64,000 nt of DNA, taken from the NCBI GenBank assembly GCA_037976565.1, contig CP137675.1, positions 18,222,811 through 18,286,810 of the forward strand. The letters are read 5' to 3'. Of the stretch, positions 44,560-56,404 are shown in pieces. Position numbers and translations under genes: made by a program. The notes under the pieces were generated by a model that was given only the letters and a program-made list of their open reading frames with translations, did no database searches and had not been told where the DNA came from. The DNA comes from Mesocentrotus franciscanus. Its lineage: Eukaryota; Echinodermata; Echinoidea; Camarodonta; Strongylocentrotidae. Numbering within the stretch: the first letter of the stretch is position 1; every line of letters begins with the position of its first letter.

Positions 44560-45640
44560 AAACATTTCATGAAATCTTAGGAAAAAAAGAGGATATTCTA
44601 CATGATATTAAATTTAAAGACAATGGGCATAACATTCAAGACCCAAATGATATTGCTGATGCATTCAATGCATACTAAAACTAATATTAGCCCAAACTTA
44701 GCATCCAAAATAGTCAATAGTGAGAATTTTTTTTTTGGAAATACTAATGTTGAACAGTCCCTACATTTTAATCCAAGAAATATTCATGAAATTTTAGAAA
44801 TTTTTCTTTCATTAAAGCCCAGTAAATCTAGCGGCTATAACGAGTAAGTGTATCTTTCTTAAAACAAATAATTCACTTCAACGCTTCCCCATTATCAAAT
44901 ATTTTAAAATTATCTCTCTTCCAAGGCTTTTTTACCGACCAACTAAAAATTTAGAAAACAGTTCCGATATATGTAAAAGATGATCCATCGCAAATTGTAA
45001 ACTCCTGACCAATTTCTTTATTAACCGGCTTTTCAAAAATATTAGAAAAAGGAGTATACAATCAATTATAATCTTTCTTAAATACGAATGACTTATTGAT
45101 TCCTTACCGATATGGTTTTAGAAAGGATCACTCTACTAAATATGCTATTCTACAATTATGTGACAAAATAACCGATTTCATCTCTAAAAATAAGCACGCT
45201 GTAAGTGTTTTTATGGACTTACCGAAGGCATACGATACCATGGTACGTATATTCGTCAAGGCATATGGAGTTAGAGGAATTGTACTCTCTTGGTTTTTAA
45301 GAATACTGGCGTAACAGACGTCAATATGTTATTTTTAAATCTAAAACATCTAATATTTATACCGTTAAGTGCGGAGTACCGCAGTGCTCCATCTTAGGTC
45401 CCTTACTGTTTTGATGAATATTTTTAATGCATCACTACTCTAACATACGTATTGTTCACAAATGACACTAATGTGTTTCATTTACATAAAGACTAAAACA
45501 TTCTTATTACAACTCTCAATTTAGAATTAAATAAATTTTCATCTTGGTTCTAATCCAATAATCTCTCCCTAAATATTAATACGAATAATTATATCATATA
45601 TATGTTGAAAGCATGCACTCTAAACATGTACTTCATAACA
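44560..45640 (+). pseudogene. Decayed LINE reverse transcriptase
   Basis: Reading through several frames, the motifs of a Jockey/CR1/L2-type non-LTR reverse transcriptase appear in order. SLKPSKSSGYNE lies near 44811-44846 and YRYGFRKDHSTKYAI near 45102-45146. VFMDLPKAYDT, holding the first catalytic Asp, lies near 45207-45239. CGVPQCSILGPLLF lies near 45370-45411, and FTNDTNVF near 45454, where the catalytic FADD/YADD pair should be. NLSLNIN is recognisable near 45560. The FxDD box has lost its first aspartate, and stops and frameshifts are frequent, for example the stop right after GPLLF. No endonuclease is recognisable upstream. It is an old, inactive insertion. Confidence 0.8.
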
Positions 45641-46112
45641 ATTTTTTTTATATAAATGACATGCCCATAATTAAAAAGAAATTTTTAGGTGAAATAATAT
45701 TGACTCAAATTCAATTTGGAATATTCACATTAATAATATTTGCATTATATTTTTGAGAGGCATATACAATATATAATATAACAATAATAATATTTCCTTC
45801 ATTTTGTCATTTTTCGCTTAGAGACTTCGGTGGTAAGCGCTTTATAAGAAACGTTGTTAGTATTATTATTATTATACATATCTTATTGTAACCTATAGTA
45901 GGGAGATAGTAATAAGATGAAACTTATGTTAATATCTCGCCTCTATATTTGTACACATTCACATTATGTAGGCCAAACTGATCCAATATTTTATGAATTA
46001 AAAACATTAAAAATTGCTGATATTCACATTTTTCAAACTGCAGTTTTTATGTATGAATTTTGATAAATTATATACAATTAGCATTTCGAAATATTTTAGT
46101 GTAAAATAGATA
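45641..46112. other. Non-coding interval with a SINE 3'-end fragment
   Basis: At about 45818-45880 the text GAGACTTCGGTGGTAAGCGC followed by TTTATAAGAAACG and (TTA)n resembles the 3' end of family-1 SINEs (compare 53577-53640). Confidence 0.5.
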
Positions 46113-47712
46113 CACTGTTGCTCATAAAGTTGAAATATTTTTTCAAATAAATCAAACCCCGTATATTTTTTCATTTTTATGCTTCAGTAATCAGTACATG
46201 CCAATTTTTTTAATTGTTCGATGTGTCTCCACTACCAGGTGTAATGAATAGTTGCAAAATGATGCATTCCATGAGCCTTTTGTTTGAAGCTATAAGTGGT
46301 ATCGCGCTTCGATGTTTTGTCAATTTCCCTCTCATAGGCGTATGTGCAAAAAGTTTTTTCTTCAGAATCGGCTGTATCATTTTGAACCAAATTTGGTACA
46401 GAGGTTCTCTAAGGTATGCCTCGTCCAACGCCATTGGCTATACGCCGAAGAGTGCTTACGCTCCAACAGGAAGGGCACAAACAAGTCGATATTGCTGGTT
46501 TCCTTGGTATATCGCAGAGCACGGTCTCTAAAATCCTCAAACTTCATCGGAAGGAGGGTAATTTGAGGAAATCTCCAGGACGACCACGATTGACCAGCGC
46601 ACGAGATGATCGCCGGTTGCTTAATCTGTGCCGTCAGAACAGGAAAATCCCAACAATTCGTCTTCGTCGTCTCTGGAGAAGACACCAAGGAATCCACGTC
46701 TCCCGCCCAACTGTCAAACGGAGACTGCTTCAACATGGTTATAGGGCAAGACGAATGACCAAGTGTCCTTGCCTGACCGTTAGACACAGAGTTGTCCGAC
46801 TTCACAGTACTGCACAGAAGACTGCAGATAGGACACTGGCGACATGTCATATTCATGGATGAGAGCCGCTACGTCCTTGAGCGTGGAAGGCAACGGGTGC
46901 GTGGACTACCTGTAGAGAACCTCAGAGATGACTGCGTTCGGAAAATGACTCAAGGTGGTGGCGGGTCCGTGATGGTATGGGCCGGAAGCCACTGGTACGT
47001 CAACGCCGTCGTGTACCGGGACATCCTGGAGAATCACTGCCTTCCACACGCAAGAAGGGTCTATCGAAACAATTTCCGGCTACAGGATGACAACGCTGAG
47101 CCCCACAGAGCAGCTGCAGTGAGAGAATTCCTTGACGCAGAGGGTGTGCAGCAGTAGTTGTCATGGCCTGCCTACTCCCCTGATAAGTATGAACCTTATT
47201 GAACATGTCTGGGACGCCCTATGCCGAGCCATCAATGACAGGGACAATATTCCTCAAACTCTACAGGAGTTAGCTCAGGCTTTTACCGACGAGTGGGACG
47301 CTCTGACCATTGACAGCATCAACAGGCTCGTTGACAGCATGCCGCGACGTCTCAACGCACTGATCCGTGTCAGGGGTGGTGCATTCCCGATATTAGTGAC
47401 TGATTTACATTTGAAAGAGAAAAACAAAACACATTCCATGCATACAGTTCATTTCACTATCTGTTATGCCGACCAATTTTGAACATTGTGACATAATCCT
47501 TAGTTTTGCTGTTTCCATACCCCTTTTTTTGCCTTGTTACACCATTTGCAAAGGGTTATTGTAGTTTAATTTCACTGAAATATGACCTGAAGGAATCGAT
47601 CAATAAAACATTATGGTTGTATACACCATAGATATGATTAAACAAAAACGCGTAAAGTCTTATTTAGTGTACGTTACGTTGTAAAAAAAATCCAACTTAA
47701 TGAGCGACAGTG
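46113..47712 (+). mobile_element. Tc1/mariner-type transposon with both ends
   Basis: The left end CACTGTTGCTCATAAAGTTG and the right end CAACTTAATGAGCGACAGTG are inverse copies with two differences. TA dinucleotides flank both (46111-46112, 47713-47714). The length of 1600 bp and a single central transposase on the + strand are typical of Tc1-like elements. The ends appear usable, but the transposase is broken. Confidence 0.9.
46416..47482 (+). pseudogene. Broken Tc1-type transposase (DD34E)
   Basis: The first part (46416 to about 46800) has the N-terminal paired-like DNA-binding region: MPRPTPLAIRRRVLTL, then a helix-turn-helix QVDIAGFLGISQSTVSKIL, a GRPR-type hook (SPGRPR), and a second helix-turn-helix. 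The catalytic part continues in a different frame with HVIFMDESRY (first Asp) and FRLQDDNAEPH (second Asp). A TAG stop lies at 47155-47157. A third frame holds NLIEHVWD (the Glu). There are therefore two frameshifts, near 46800 and near 47185, and one nonsense change. All three catalytic residues can still be seen, so decay is moderate rather than ancient. It normally cuts and pastes the element at TA sites in the nucleus; this copy cannot make a full protein. Confidence 0.9.
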
Positions 47713-47967
47713 TATCATTCTTACCCTACGCGACAAATCTCAGCCGACCTCCATTAAACAAACTCTATAAATCGATAGGGAAACCATGGTCCGGTTATTT
47801 GGAATGATTAACCTGACAATATTAGACATCTCTTTATTCATTCAAATCCTCGATGAGAAAATGTTTTATATCCAAATATTAATAAACATTTTATGGCTCG
47901 TCACAATTCTATTTAGTTGTTTGTTTTGATAAATAAATCTAAAAATGACCTGTTCATGAACAAAAAT
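47713..47967. other. Short non-coding interval
   Basis: AT-rich flank of the Tc1 element. Nothing recognised. Confidence 0.5.
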
Positions 47968-50328
47968 GAATCAAACTCTTGCGCACACACATGAACGCAC
48001 TTGCAATTTTGTTTTTCTTTTCTTTTCTTCCAACTTTTTATTTATTTACTTTCTGAACAAACACAATTCTTTATACGTGACACTCCCGTCCGAGGTGTAA
48101 GTTGTCCTTGGATATTGGACCTAGGGAGTAGTCTGTTGTGGATACAGGATTGGTATAGTCCACGGGTGTATTTGTTCTAGAATTCAACTGGTATTTCAAA
48201 TCACATTTAAGTTTGCACACCATTCAATTGTGTTATCTTTCTGAAAATTAGAGGTAAAGGCGTGTAAGCTTTAAAAATACCACATTAATCTGTGGGTTTA
48301 GGGGTTTTCTTATTCCTTTCCCCGTTTTCATTTTAGTTTTATGAAATTATGACTCTATTTGTTATTCTTATTACATTTCACAAGGATGTAAGGATAGAGG
48401 CTAGACATCCTTTACCATGTGTAGTGGGCGAGAAATAATGGGTTACCATCGTTTTGATAAGAAGAGAATCAGTTTCCTCTATTCGCAGAATTCAGCTTCT
48501 GGTTTGTGAATACGTGATCATCACTCCAATGATTAATCACTAGAACAGTCATCAATAAATGCAGTATGTTTTGCGCTACATAATTATTTAAAGTAAGGTT
48601 TGTTTGTTGTAGCGTTAGAGATGTGTGTCATATGTGTTTAACATAATGGGACTGAATACGAAGATTACAGGCCTACGAGGCAGGAGGGGGGTGCACTTCG
48701 CTCCTTCCCAAGAATTTGAATTGATTATAAATAGAGCCGGTTGCCAACTCATATTCTGGTAACAAGGTGGTTTTTTTATTTTTATATATTGTCGAGCACA
48801 TTTTCTCTCTAAGTCAACGCCACCCATTCCCTCTTGAAACAGGAAAACTGATATGCGGGCAAGAGCCGTGAGCCCCTTTTTAAAATGGTGTCCTGACGCG
48901 TATGGAAGTGATTGACACATCATCTAATTATGCTGGTACCCTTTCTCTCTCTCCCCTCTCTGATCGAGGAGAGGAGGCGCGATAGCTCAGTTGGTACGGA
49001 GCAGTGGTCTCGTAATCCGGTGACCCGGGTTCGAAACCAAGTCGATGCGCTAGTGCCCTTTGGTAAGGCATTCATCCTCACTACCAGGTCCCTCGGAGAG
49101 GACCTTAAGCCGTCGTCTGTCTGGTTGCTTACTTACAAGCATTTATGCTTTCTTAGCAGTCAGGTAAAAAATAACCATCACACACTTCATCGTCACCTGC
49201 ATTATGTTGTTATTGTTGATTCTGTTTTTGTTCTTGTTCTGGTTATTAATTGTTCTTAAGATCTAAATGCTGACGTTTTTCGCCCGGTTTACTTTTTCTA
49301 TTCCAAATTATATGGGAACTGAATTTGTTTTGAATTTAGTGGTCGATATTTCTTTCCATTACATGATGCTTGTTTGTTCACCAAGTTTTAATCAGTGCCC
49401 GTGACTAGCCTCTTGTCACTTCCGGGCTGGCTTTGGTTGCATAGGTGAAGATGTTTGCCCTGTTCAGAATTGAAATTAAATGGGATGGTTCAGCATGTAA
49501 GGGCTAATATTCATTCATACAAGAGTTTCATTTCAACTAAAAATTGTAATGGATCTATAAAATGACAAGGCCGTACTGGCGACGTGTATTTTGTCTTCTC
49601 TGATCACTTACTAGTTTCTCTTCAAAACATTTCAGAGGCGAATCCAAATCATCCCAAGCAAAATGAATTTATTCTCACCGAAAGGACTCTTATCAAGAAT
49701 CATAAACGTTAGCTTTAAATACAAATACAACAGTCAATTAGATAATGCATTTGCCTCTGCTTGCCTTCGCAAAATAAATCGCTAAACATAGTCTGTCTTT
49801 TTCTCCATTTTACATCCTAACGGCATATACTTGTATATCACACGAAATGGGAGTAATTAGTTGTAATAAGAGACGGAATTGATATGTCAGTTTTTATGTG
49901 TAATAAGAGACGAACTGTAATAAAAAAGGGATATAAAAATGATAAAGGTTTCGTTTGATATCTCATGAATTTTGGTCGGAATAGACATATGCCTGGCCTG
50001 GAGTATGACTATAAGGCCTGAACTATTGATGGGTTTATAGCTTCTATTATTTACATGCAGAGGGAAATCCACGTGTTAGAAGTCATAGAGATTTATCCCT
50101 TTGGAGTTGAATCCATTTCAAATTATTGTTTACCTCACCAGGAAATAGTAGTTGAAAAATGGATTTCCAGATCCTTAATCATGACTCTCCATTTGTTTTT
50201 TCCTGGCTTGTACATTCAGAGAGTTCCAGCTTAGATGGAAAGCATGACATTACATGTCATGGAAGACATTTAATTTATTTAATTGACATCTGACAAATTA
50301 TAATACCGACAACTCAGAAATGAGTAAA
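47968..50328 (+). repeat. Segmental duplication, copy A (2.4 kb)
   Basis: This segment aligns along its full length, in the same orientation, with 50740-54933. Landmarks in order include CTTTTCTTTTCTTCCA, GGTATAGTCCACGGGTGTA, TGGGTTACCATCGTTTTGA, ACGCCACCCATTCCCTCTTG, GTCACTTCCGGGCTGGCTT, ATTGAAATTAAATGGGATGG and GATATCTCATGAATTTTGGT. A family-2 SINE at 48976-49185 is present here and absent from copy B. No conserved coding frame was seen. The two copies differ by many substitutions, so the duplication is old. Confidence 0.88.
48976..49185 (+). mobile_element. tRNA-derived SINE (family 2), copy 2
   Basis: The head GGCGCGATAGCTCAGTTGGT has box A TAGCTCAGTTGG and box B GGTTCGAAACC at normal tRNA spacing. 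The body GATGCGCTAGTGCCCTTTGG, CCTCGGAGAGGACCTTAAGC and AAGCATTTATGCTTTCTTAG follows. The equivalent point in copy B of the segmental duplication (near 52578-52602) has only a TA microsatellite, so the insertion came after the duplication or was lost there. Confidence 0.87.
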
Positions 50329-50739
50329 GGTCTACATTTGAAGCAAACTAGGTAAAAGAAACCCACTGCAATAGCTCGAAGCAAATAGGCATATTATATA
50401 AGCCAGTTCACGGATAGCCCGTATGACGTCACGTGTTAAAGGTCAAATGAGACATTATCTCGTAGTGATCACAATCGCTAGGCATGTCTTTACGTATAGT
50501 GTACACAGGGTGAAATGGTAGGCAGGATCTTTCTTTTCTTAGTCTGTTTCCCCATAAATTTCTACTTTTCTCCTAATATATTATCTGACTTTATGAAGTG
50601 AGAAAAACTGTTTAGAACATCAAAGTTCTAGGGAAACAGCAGAGATTTTCACCAATTCCAACTCCTAACCTTCGACTCGAGTGAATGGACTATTCCAATC
50701 ATTTTCCTACCTCCACCCACTCCATTAACAAAAAAAGGT
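50329..50739. other. Spacer between the two duplication copies
   Basis: Unique AT-rich text. It contains TGACGTCACGTG at 50424-50435, a full CRE palindrome overlapping a CACGTG E-box, which could be regulatory but has no adjacent gene in the window. Confidence 0.5.
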
Positions 50740-51495
50740 TCGAAAATTTAATTCACTCGCACACACCAACATGTACACACTTGCATTTTTCTTATCTTTT
50801 CTTTTCTTCCACCTTTTTATTCATATACTTTCTGAAAAACACCATTCTTCATACGTCACACTCCATTCCCCTACCTACACGTATAATAGCACAATTTAGC
50901 CACCTCCCTCCCCAAATGTAGCCCCCTCCCCCGGCTGCTATCGCTTCAAGTATTCTTGCTTATGATAGTTTGCCTTTGCATTTCTCTTGATTTTTTTGGT
51001 TAACATCTATAGTTTCAAGTTTTCAATAATATCTATGTAATTTTGTGTAATTCATTTGTCACATTTAGAATGTAAATCAATAATTATATACTATTATTGT
51101 TGTTTAAAAACTTTTGATTTTCAATAAATGCAGAAACATCTGCTTTAAAAAATATGTCCAAGGGGGAGTTGTCCTTGAATATTGGTTCTAAAGAATAGTA
51201 TGTAGTGAATACAGGGTGGTATAGTCCACGGGTGTAGTTGTCCTAGACTTCAATTGGTCAGAAATATTTCAAATCAAAATCAAGTTTGTAAACCATTAAT
51301 TGTGTTATTTATCTGAAAATTAGAGGTAGAGGCGTGTTCGCCAGAAAGATACCACAGTGATCTGTAGGTTTAGGTGTTTTCCCCGTTTTCATTGATTTTC
51401 ATTGATGTTATGACTCTATTTAATATTTTTATTACATTTCACAAGGATGTGAGGGTAGAGTCTAGACATCTTTTATCATGTGTAGATTTAAAAAA

Positions 51496-51967
51496 GATCA
51501 TTTTCTACTCGCTTACTCAAAATGTAATTTGATATATTATATTGTGCCCTCTCATGCATATCCCCTTTCAAATGCGCGAATCTCCTTCCTCATCTTCTTC
51601 TCAACCCCACATGCAGCTCATCCTTGTGTATTATGTTCTTTCCCCCGATTTCTCGCTTCTTTTTGGGCATTATCTACTTTTTGTATTGTGACCGTGTTCT
51701 CCTATCTTTGTCATGTTAAAGTACTCTCTTGTGCCGTTTTCGTCTCTGTTGGCATCCACTCTTTTCCTATTTCTAGTTCCTTTTTTCAGTTTCGAATTTG
51801 TTAATTCAATTACTCATTTTTTCTAACTATAAGTTGAGGGGTCCACAATTGTTCATGCATTGCTTCTGAGTGGACACCTCTGTTTCCAAAATATATTCCA
51901 TAATTTTTGTACATGATTATAATTGATTTGTAATGTTTCGTTGGAAACAGAAATAAAATTGAATTGA
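51496..51967 (+). mobile_element. Interspersed repeat inserted in copy B
   Basis: Starts near GATCATTTTCTACTCGCTTA and ends GAAATAAAATTGAATTGA, a retroposon-like tail. It is the reverse complement of 17679-18603 minus the foldback element there, and its last 100 bases also match the units at about 17247-17400. The internal hairpin GGGGTCCACAATT is shared. Class unknown; perhaps a truncated LINE 3' end. Confidence 0.7.
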
Positions 51968-52577
51968 TGGGTTACCATCGTTTTGAAAAGAAGAGCGTCT
52001 TTTTTATCAGTTTCCTCTACATGTTCGCAGAATTCACCTTCTGATTCATAAATTCTTGATCATCACTCCAATGATTAATCGCTAAAACATTCATCAATAA
52101 ATGCAGTATAGTTTGCGCTATATAATTATTTAAAGTAGGTTGGTTTGAACGTTAGAGATGTGTGTCATAAATTATGTCTTTAATAATGGGACTGAATACG
52201 AAGATTATAGGCCTACGAGGCAGGAGGGGTGCACTACTTCCCAAGAATTTGTTTAGATTACCAATTGAGCCGGTCGCCACCTCATATGCTGGTAATGAGG
52301 TGGTTTGTTATTTTTATATATTGCCTAGCACATTTTTCTTATAGGTAAACGCCACCCATTCCCTCTTGAAACAGGGAAGCTGATATTCGGACAAGAGCAG
52401 TGAGCCCCTTTAAAAGTACTTTCCTGACGCATATAGAAGTGATTGACTCCCTCTAGATTAGATGTTGCACCTAATTCCGCAATGCTGTTTAAGCTCTCTA
52501 TTCTTTCAAAGATGGTTTCATTCTATTATTATTATTGTTGTTGTTGTTATCATCCAATTATGCTGGTATCCCTCTCT

Positions 52578-52602
52578 TTATATATATATATATATATATA
52601 TA
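52578..52602. repeat. (TA)n microsatellite
   Basis: Pure TA run inside copy B at the position where copy A has a SINE. Confidence 0.9.
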
Positions 52603-53271
52603 TGATCGTCAGCTGTATTATGTTGCTGTTGTTGTTGCTGTTTTTGATCTTGTTCTTGTTCTTAATTGTTGTTGAGATCTAATTGCTGACGTTTTTCGCC
52701 CTGTTTACTTTATCCAAATTATATTGGAACTGAATTTGTTTTGAATTTAGTGGTCGATATTTTTGTCCATTACATGATGCTTGTTTGTTCACCAAGTTTA
52801 AATCAGTTCCCGTGACTAGCTCTTGTCACTTCCGGGCTGGCTTCGGTTGCATGGGTGGAGATATTTGCCTTGTTCAGGTTCGTTCAGTTAAATTTGTACG
52901 ATTCGGTACAATTTTAGCATAGTCAATATACATCATGCACCCAACACACTGTTAAGTCCATGTATTTATCAACCTAGTATTTGTTTTCTTTTGTTCTTAA
53001 TCGTTTTTTTAATTGCTTTGGTTTCTGACCACTTTTGTTTATTCAATCAATGGACCATTACAACAACAACAAAAAAACAAATCGCGTTACCAGTTACAAC
53101 CGACCAAAGCGCTTACAGTGGTATACGGTAGACTAGTACGCGGCATGTACATGAAGAACCGATAACAATTTTCAAAACATGAAATCTAGAAAAGAAAGTT
53201 TCTTGGGATCAACAGGATCAGTAGGGCAGAGGATACCAAAGTTCAGCTTACGTGTATTTAGGAATACACTT

Positions 53272-53640
53272 CCGCTGTTCGTGGACGAGTGGATATGTCA
53301 CCGGACTGTGGATCACAAGGTCTGCGGTTCAAGTCCCACCGCGGCACTAATGTCCTTTGGCAAGACATTGATCTACATTTGCCACTCTCCACCCAGGTGT
53401 TAAATGGGTACCCGGTAGGATGCGAAAGCTAATGTGCTTAGATTAGCAAGTGTGCGCTTGTAAAAATGACGCCTGGCTGGAATGCTCCCCAGGGAGTGGA
53501 GAATGTGCATACATTGTGTGCGGGTAAGCCTGAATCCGATGACCCGGGTAATAATATAGGTATCTGTAAAGCGCTTTGAGAGGGCCTTCGGTCCTGAAAA
53601 GCGCTATATAAGAACTAGGTATTATTATTATTATTATTCA
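53272..53640 (+). mobile_element. tRNA-derived SINE (family 1), most complete copy
   Basis: The head has box A TGGACGAGTGG and box B GGTTCAAGTCC, both near consensus. The core ATGTCCTTTGGCAAGACATT, CCACTCTCCACCCAGGTG, the middle CCCCAGGGAGTGGAGAATGT, GATGACCCGGGTAATAATAT, and the 3' end GGGCCTTCGGTCCTGAAAAG, then GCGCTATATAAGAACTAGG and (TTA)n follow. Length about 370 bp. The intact pol III boxes suggest it could still be transcribed. Confidence 0.9.
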
Positions 53641-53680
53641 CCGTTATAATTTCCGCTTGTCCAGATTTTGTTACCTCTAA

Positions 53681-53718
53681 ATGAGAGAGAGAGAGAGAGA
53701 GATAATAATCATACAAAG

Positions 53719-53761
<43 letters not shown>

Positions 53762-53806
53762 AGGGGGTTGCGAGGGAGAATATACAAAGAGAGGGGGAGA
53801 GAAAGC

Positions 53807-53838
<32 letters not shown>

Positions 53839-53983
53839 ACAACAACAAAAAAGAAAGAGAGAGAGGGGGGAGGTAGGGAGAAAGAGAGAGAATATAAAAA
53901 AGAGAGAGAGAGAGAAAGGGAGAGAGAGAGAGAGAGAAAGGGAGAGAGGGAGAGAGAAAGGGAGAGTGAAAGGGGGGAGGTAA
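53681..53983. repeat. GA-rich tract of about 300 bp
   Basis: AG dinucleotide runs with GGGG interruptions and short AATATACAA spacers, inside the extra block of copy B. Arg/Glu-rich and Leu/Ser-rich frames here are artefacts. Confidence 0.93.
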
Positions 53984-54933
53984 AATAATTTGGAACTTGT
54001 TTGTATGTCAAGATCGGCTTCGATTCAGTCAGTATTCTGTTTTTATGAAAATTTAGAACACATATTTTTTCTTCAATCGAATTGAAATTAAATGGGATGG
54101 TTTTGATTCTTCTCTGCTTTCCAGTTCTCTTCAAAACATTTAAGAGACTAATCCCAATCATCCTAAGCAAAATGAATTAGTTATTACTGAAAGGATTCTT
54201 ATCAAGAATCGTAAACGTTAGCTTTAAATACAAATACAACAGTCAATGAGTTAAATGCATTCGCCTCTGCTTGCTTAAATCGATTTGATTACCAGACGAA
54301 GGAAGCCATTAGTGGGATGAATATTCGTTTTTATGATAATGGCTTTGATTCACGAGTGCTTCTTTGACGCCCTCGCAAGATAAATCACTAAACAAAGTGT
54401 GTCTTTTTTCTCCATTTTACATCCTAACGGCATATACATGTATATCAAACGAGACGAAATGGGAGTAATTAGTTGCAATAAGAGACGGAATTGATATGTC
54501 AGTTTTGATATGCAATAAGAGAAGAACAGTAGTAAAAAAAGATATAAAAATGATAAAGGTTTCGTTTGATATCTCATGAATTTTGGTCGGAATAGACATA
54601 TTATGCCTGGAGTATGACTATAAGGCCTGAACTATTGATGAGTTTATAGCTTCTATTATTTACATGCAGAGGAGGGGAAATCCACGTGTTAGGAGTCATA
54701 GAGATTTATCCCTTTGGAGTTGAATCCATTTCAAATGATTGTTGACCTCACTACGAAATAGTAGTTGAAAATGTATTTCTAGATTCATAATCATCACTCC
54801 AATTTTGTTTTGACTCGCTTGTACATTCAGATAATTGCAGCTTAGATGGAAAGCATTACACGACATGGGAGACGTTTCATTGGTTTTCGATATCTGACAA
54901 TGAAATTATAATACCGATAAATCAGAAATGAGT

Positions 54934-56404
54934 ATCAAAAATATGATTCACAACCACTATATTATGAAATAATAATACCTACGTCATGAATCCCTATATT
55001 AATTTGACCGTGGGTCGAGTCACTGAGGAGCAATTTAAGTCTTACTAATGTAACAGTATTGATCGGACACCATGCAAGAGAGCGAAGCAATCAAGCAGGA
55101 AAACGCTGAAACATCTAGAATATAGTATTTTCCCTCGCTCTCCCCTATTCTCTCTCTCTCCGAGACCCGAGCCAGCGATATCGTCCATGAAAATAAGCCA
55201 AATCCTCGTTTATGCTCAGATCTGCCATAACATGTACGTACCGAATTAACATCGATGGGGCCGCGTCTGAGAAGGTGATACAGCATTCTTCTTCAAAATC
55301 GTTTTTCTTGTGATGGGATATAGGAATTTATTTCATTTCATTTCATTTCATTTATTTATTTAAACACGGTAACTCTCTCAGCCTGAACGGTTGTTTTTCA
55401 GAAAGTCCGTGTTATTAGCTTTTTGTAGGATGTAGGGATTTTTGTAGGATGCAAAAACCCCTTGTTATAGGATCACGTCATGTTTAGATGAGATACTATC
55501 TCATACGATGAGATACTATCTCATACGATGAGTTTCTTCCAAGAGATACTGATTGCATCACTACGATCATGGACCTACGATGGTCAGGTTATACGCATTT
55601 TCCTTTAAAACTTGCAGTGGCTTATGTAATACATAAGCCAGTCCTTTAAGTGTGAAGGATAACTGTATCGAAATGAGAGTTGGTCTCATCTCCCTGGTAC
55701 GTGCATGAGGTAAATCACTTTGCTCGGATTGGTCCCTTTCTATATTATGTCCACAAGCGCCATACTCCCATCCTCATCTCACCTGACTATATTTACATTA
55801 CCAAGGGCTGGATTTATGATTTCCTTGTCGTATTCATTAGTGAAGGTGGTTTCAATATGGAGGGATGAATACTGGTAAAGTTATCGGTTTCATTTCCATC
55901 TGGTATAGAATACTATAGTAGCGATGCAACATATTATTGTGTAACGTGTCGTGACTTGGTGCTTTTACTATTTCCAATAGCTCAAGTGGCATCACAAGAA
56001 TAATTACTTGTATCATTGGATTCATTTATAAGATAATTATGTGCACCATCTTCACTCCCTTAGATTCTTGCCTGAACATAATGAGCGATTTGCTACAGGA
56101 ATGGCTAGGCGGACCAGTTGATCCATGGCTAGGGGGAGGGGGCACACGGCGCCCCTTTTTATACAGAAAGGGCAATTCAAACTCTTAACTTTTGGTGGTA
56201 GTTAGATTTTTTCTTTTGATTTTTTTTTGTTGTTGTTGGTTGATTGATTGATTTATATATATTTTGTTTCGGGGGGGTATAAAAGCACCTGAAAGTTTGT
56301 GTTCGTCGGAAGAAAAAAAAAATCGGAATTTCTCTCCTCGGCAAATCCTGGTCTGCATAGTTGTGGTTTAATTACGCATCCACTTGACAAAAATAAAATC
56401 ATGA
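54934..56404. other. Non-coding interval
   Basis: TTTCATTTCATTTCA repeats lie at 55328-55352, probably a retroposon tail on the minus strand. A 20-base tandem repeat, ATGAGATACTATCTCATACG, lies near 55489-55530. G and T homopolymers lie near 56220-56278. No supported gene. Confidence 0.5.

Larger units (their letters stand above)
50740..54933 (+). repeat. Segmental duplication, copy B (expanded to 4.2 kb)
   Basis: Same series of landmarks as copy A, but interrupted by extra blocks: about 50880-51165 (unclassified, AT-rich), 51496-51967 (interspersed repeat), about 52445-52560 (ATT/GTT triplets), 52880-54075 (contains a family-1 SINE and a GA tract) and about 54285-54370. Copy A reads straight across each of these points, which gives approximate insertion boundaries. 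Confidence 0.88.

Noticed and set aside
53668..54170. Arg/Glu-rich and Leu/Ser-rich frames of 100-153 residues
   Set aside because: GA-dinucleotide tract.
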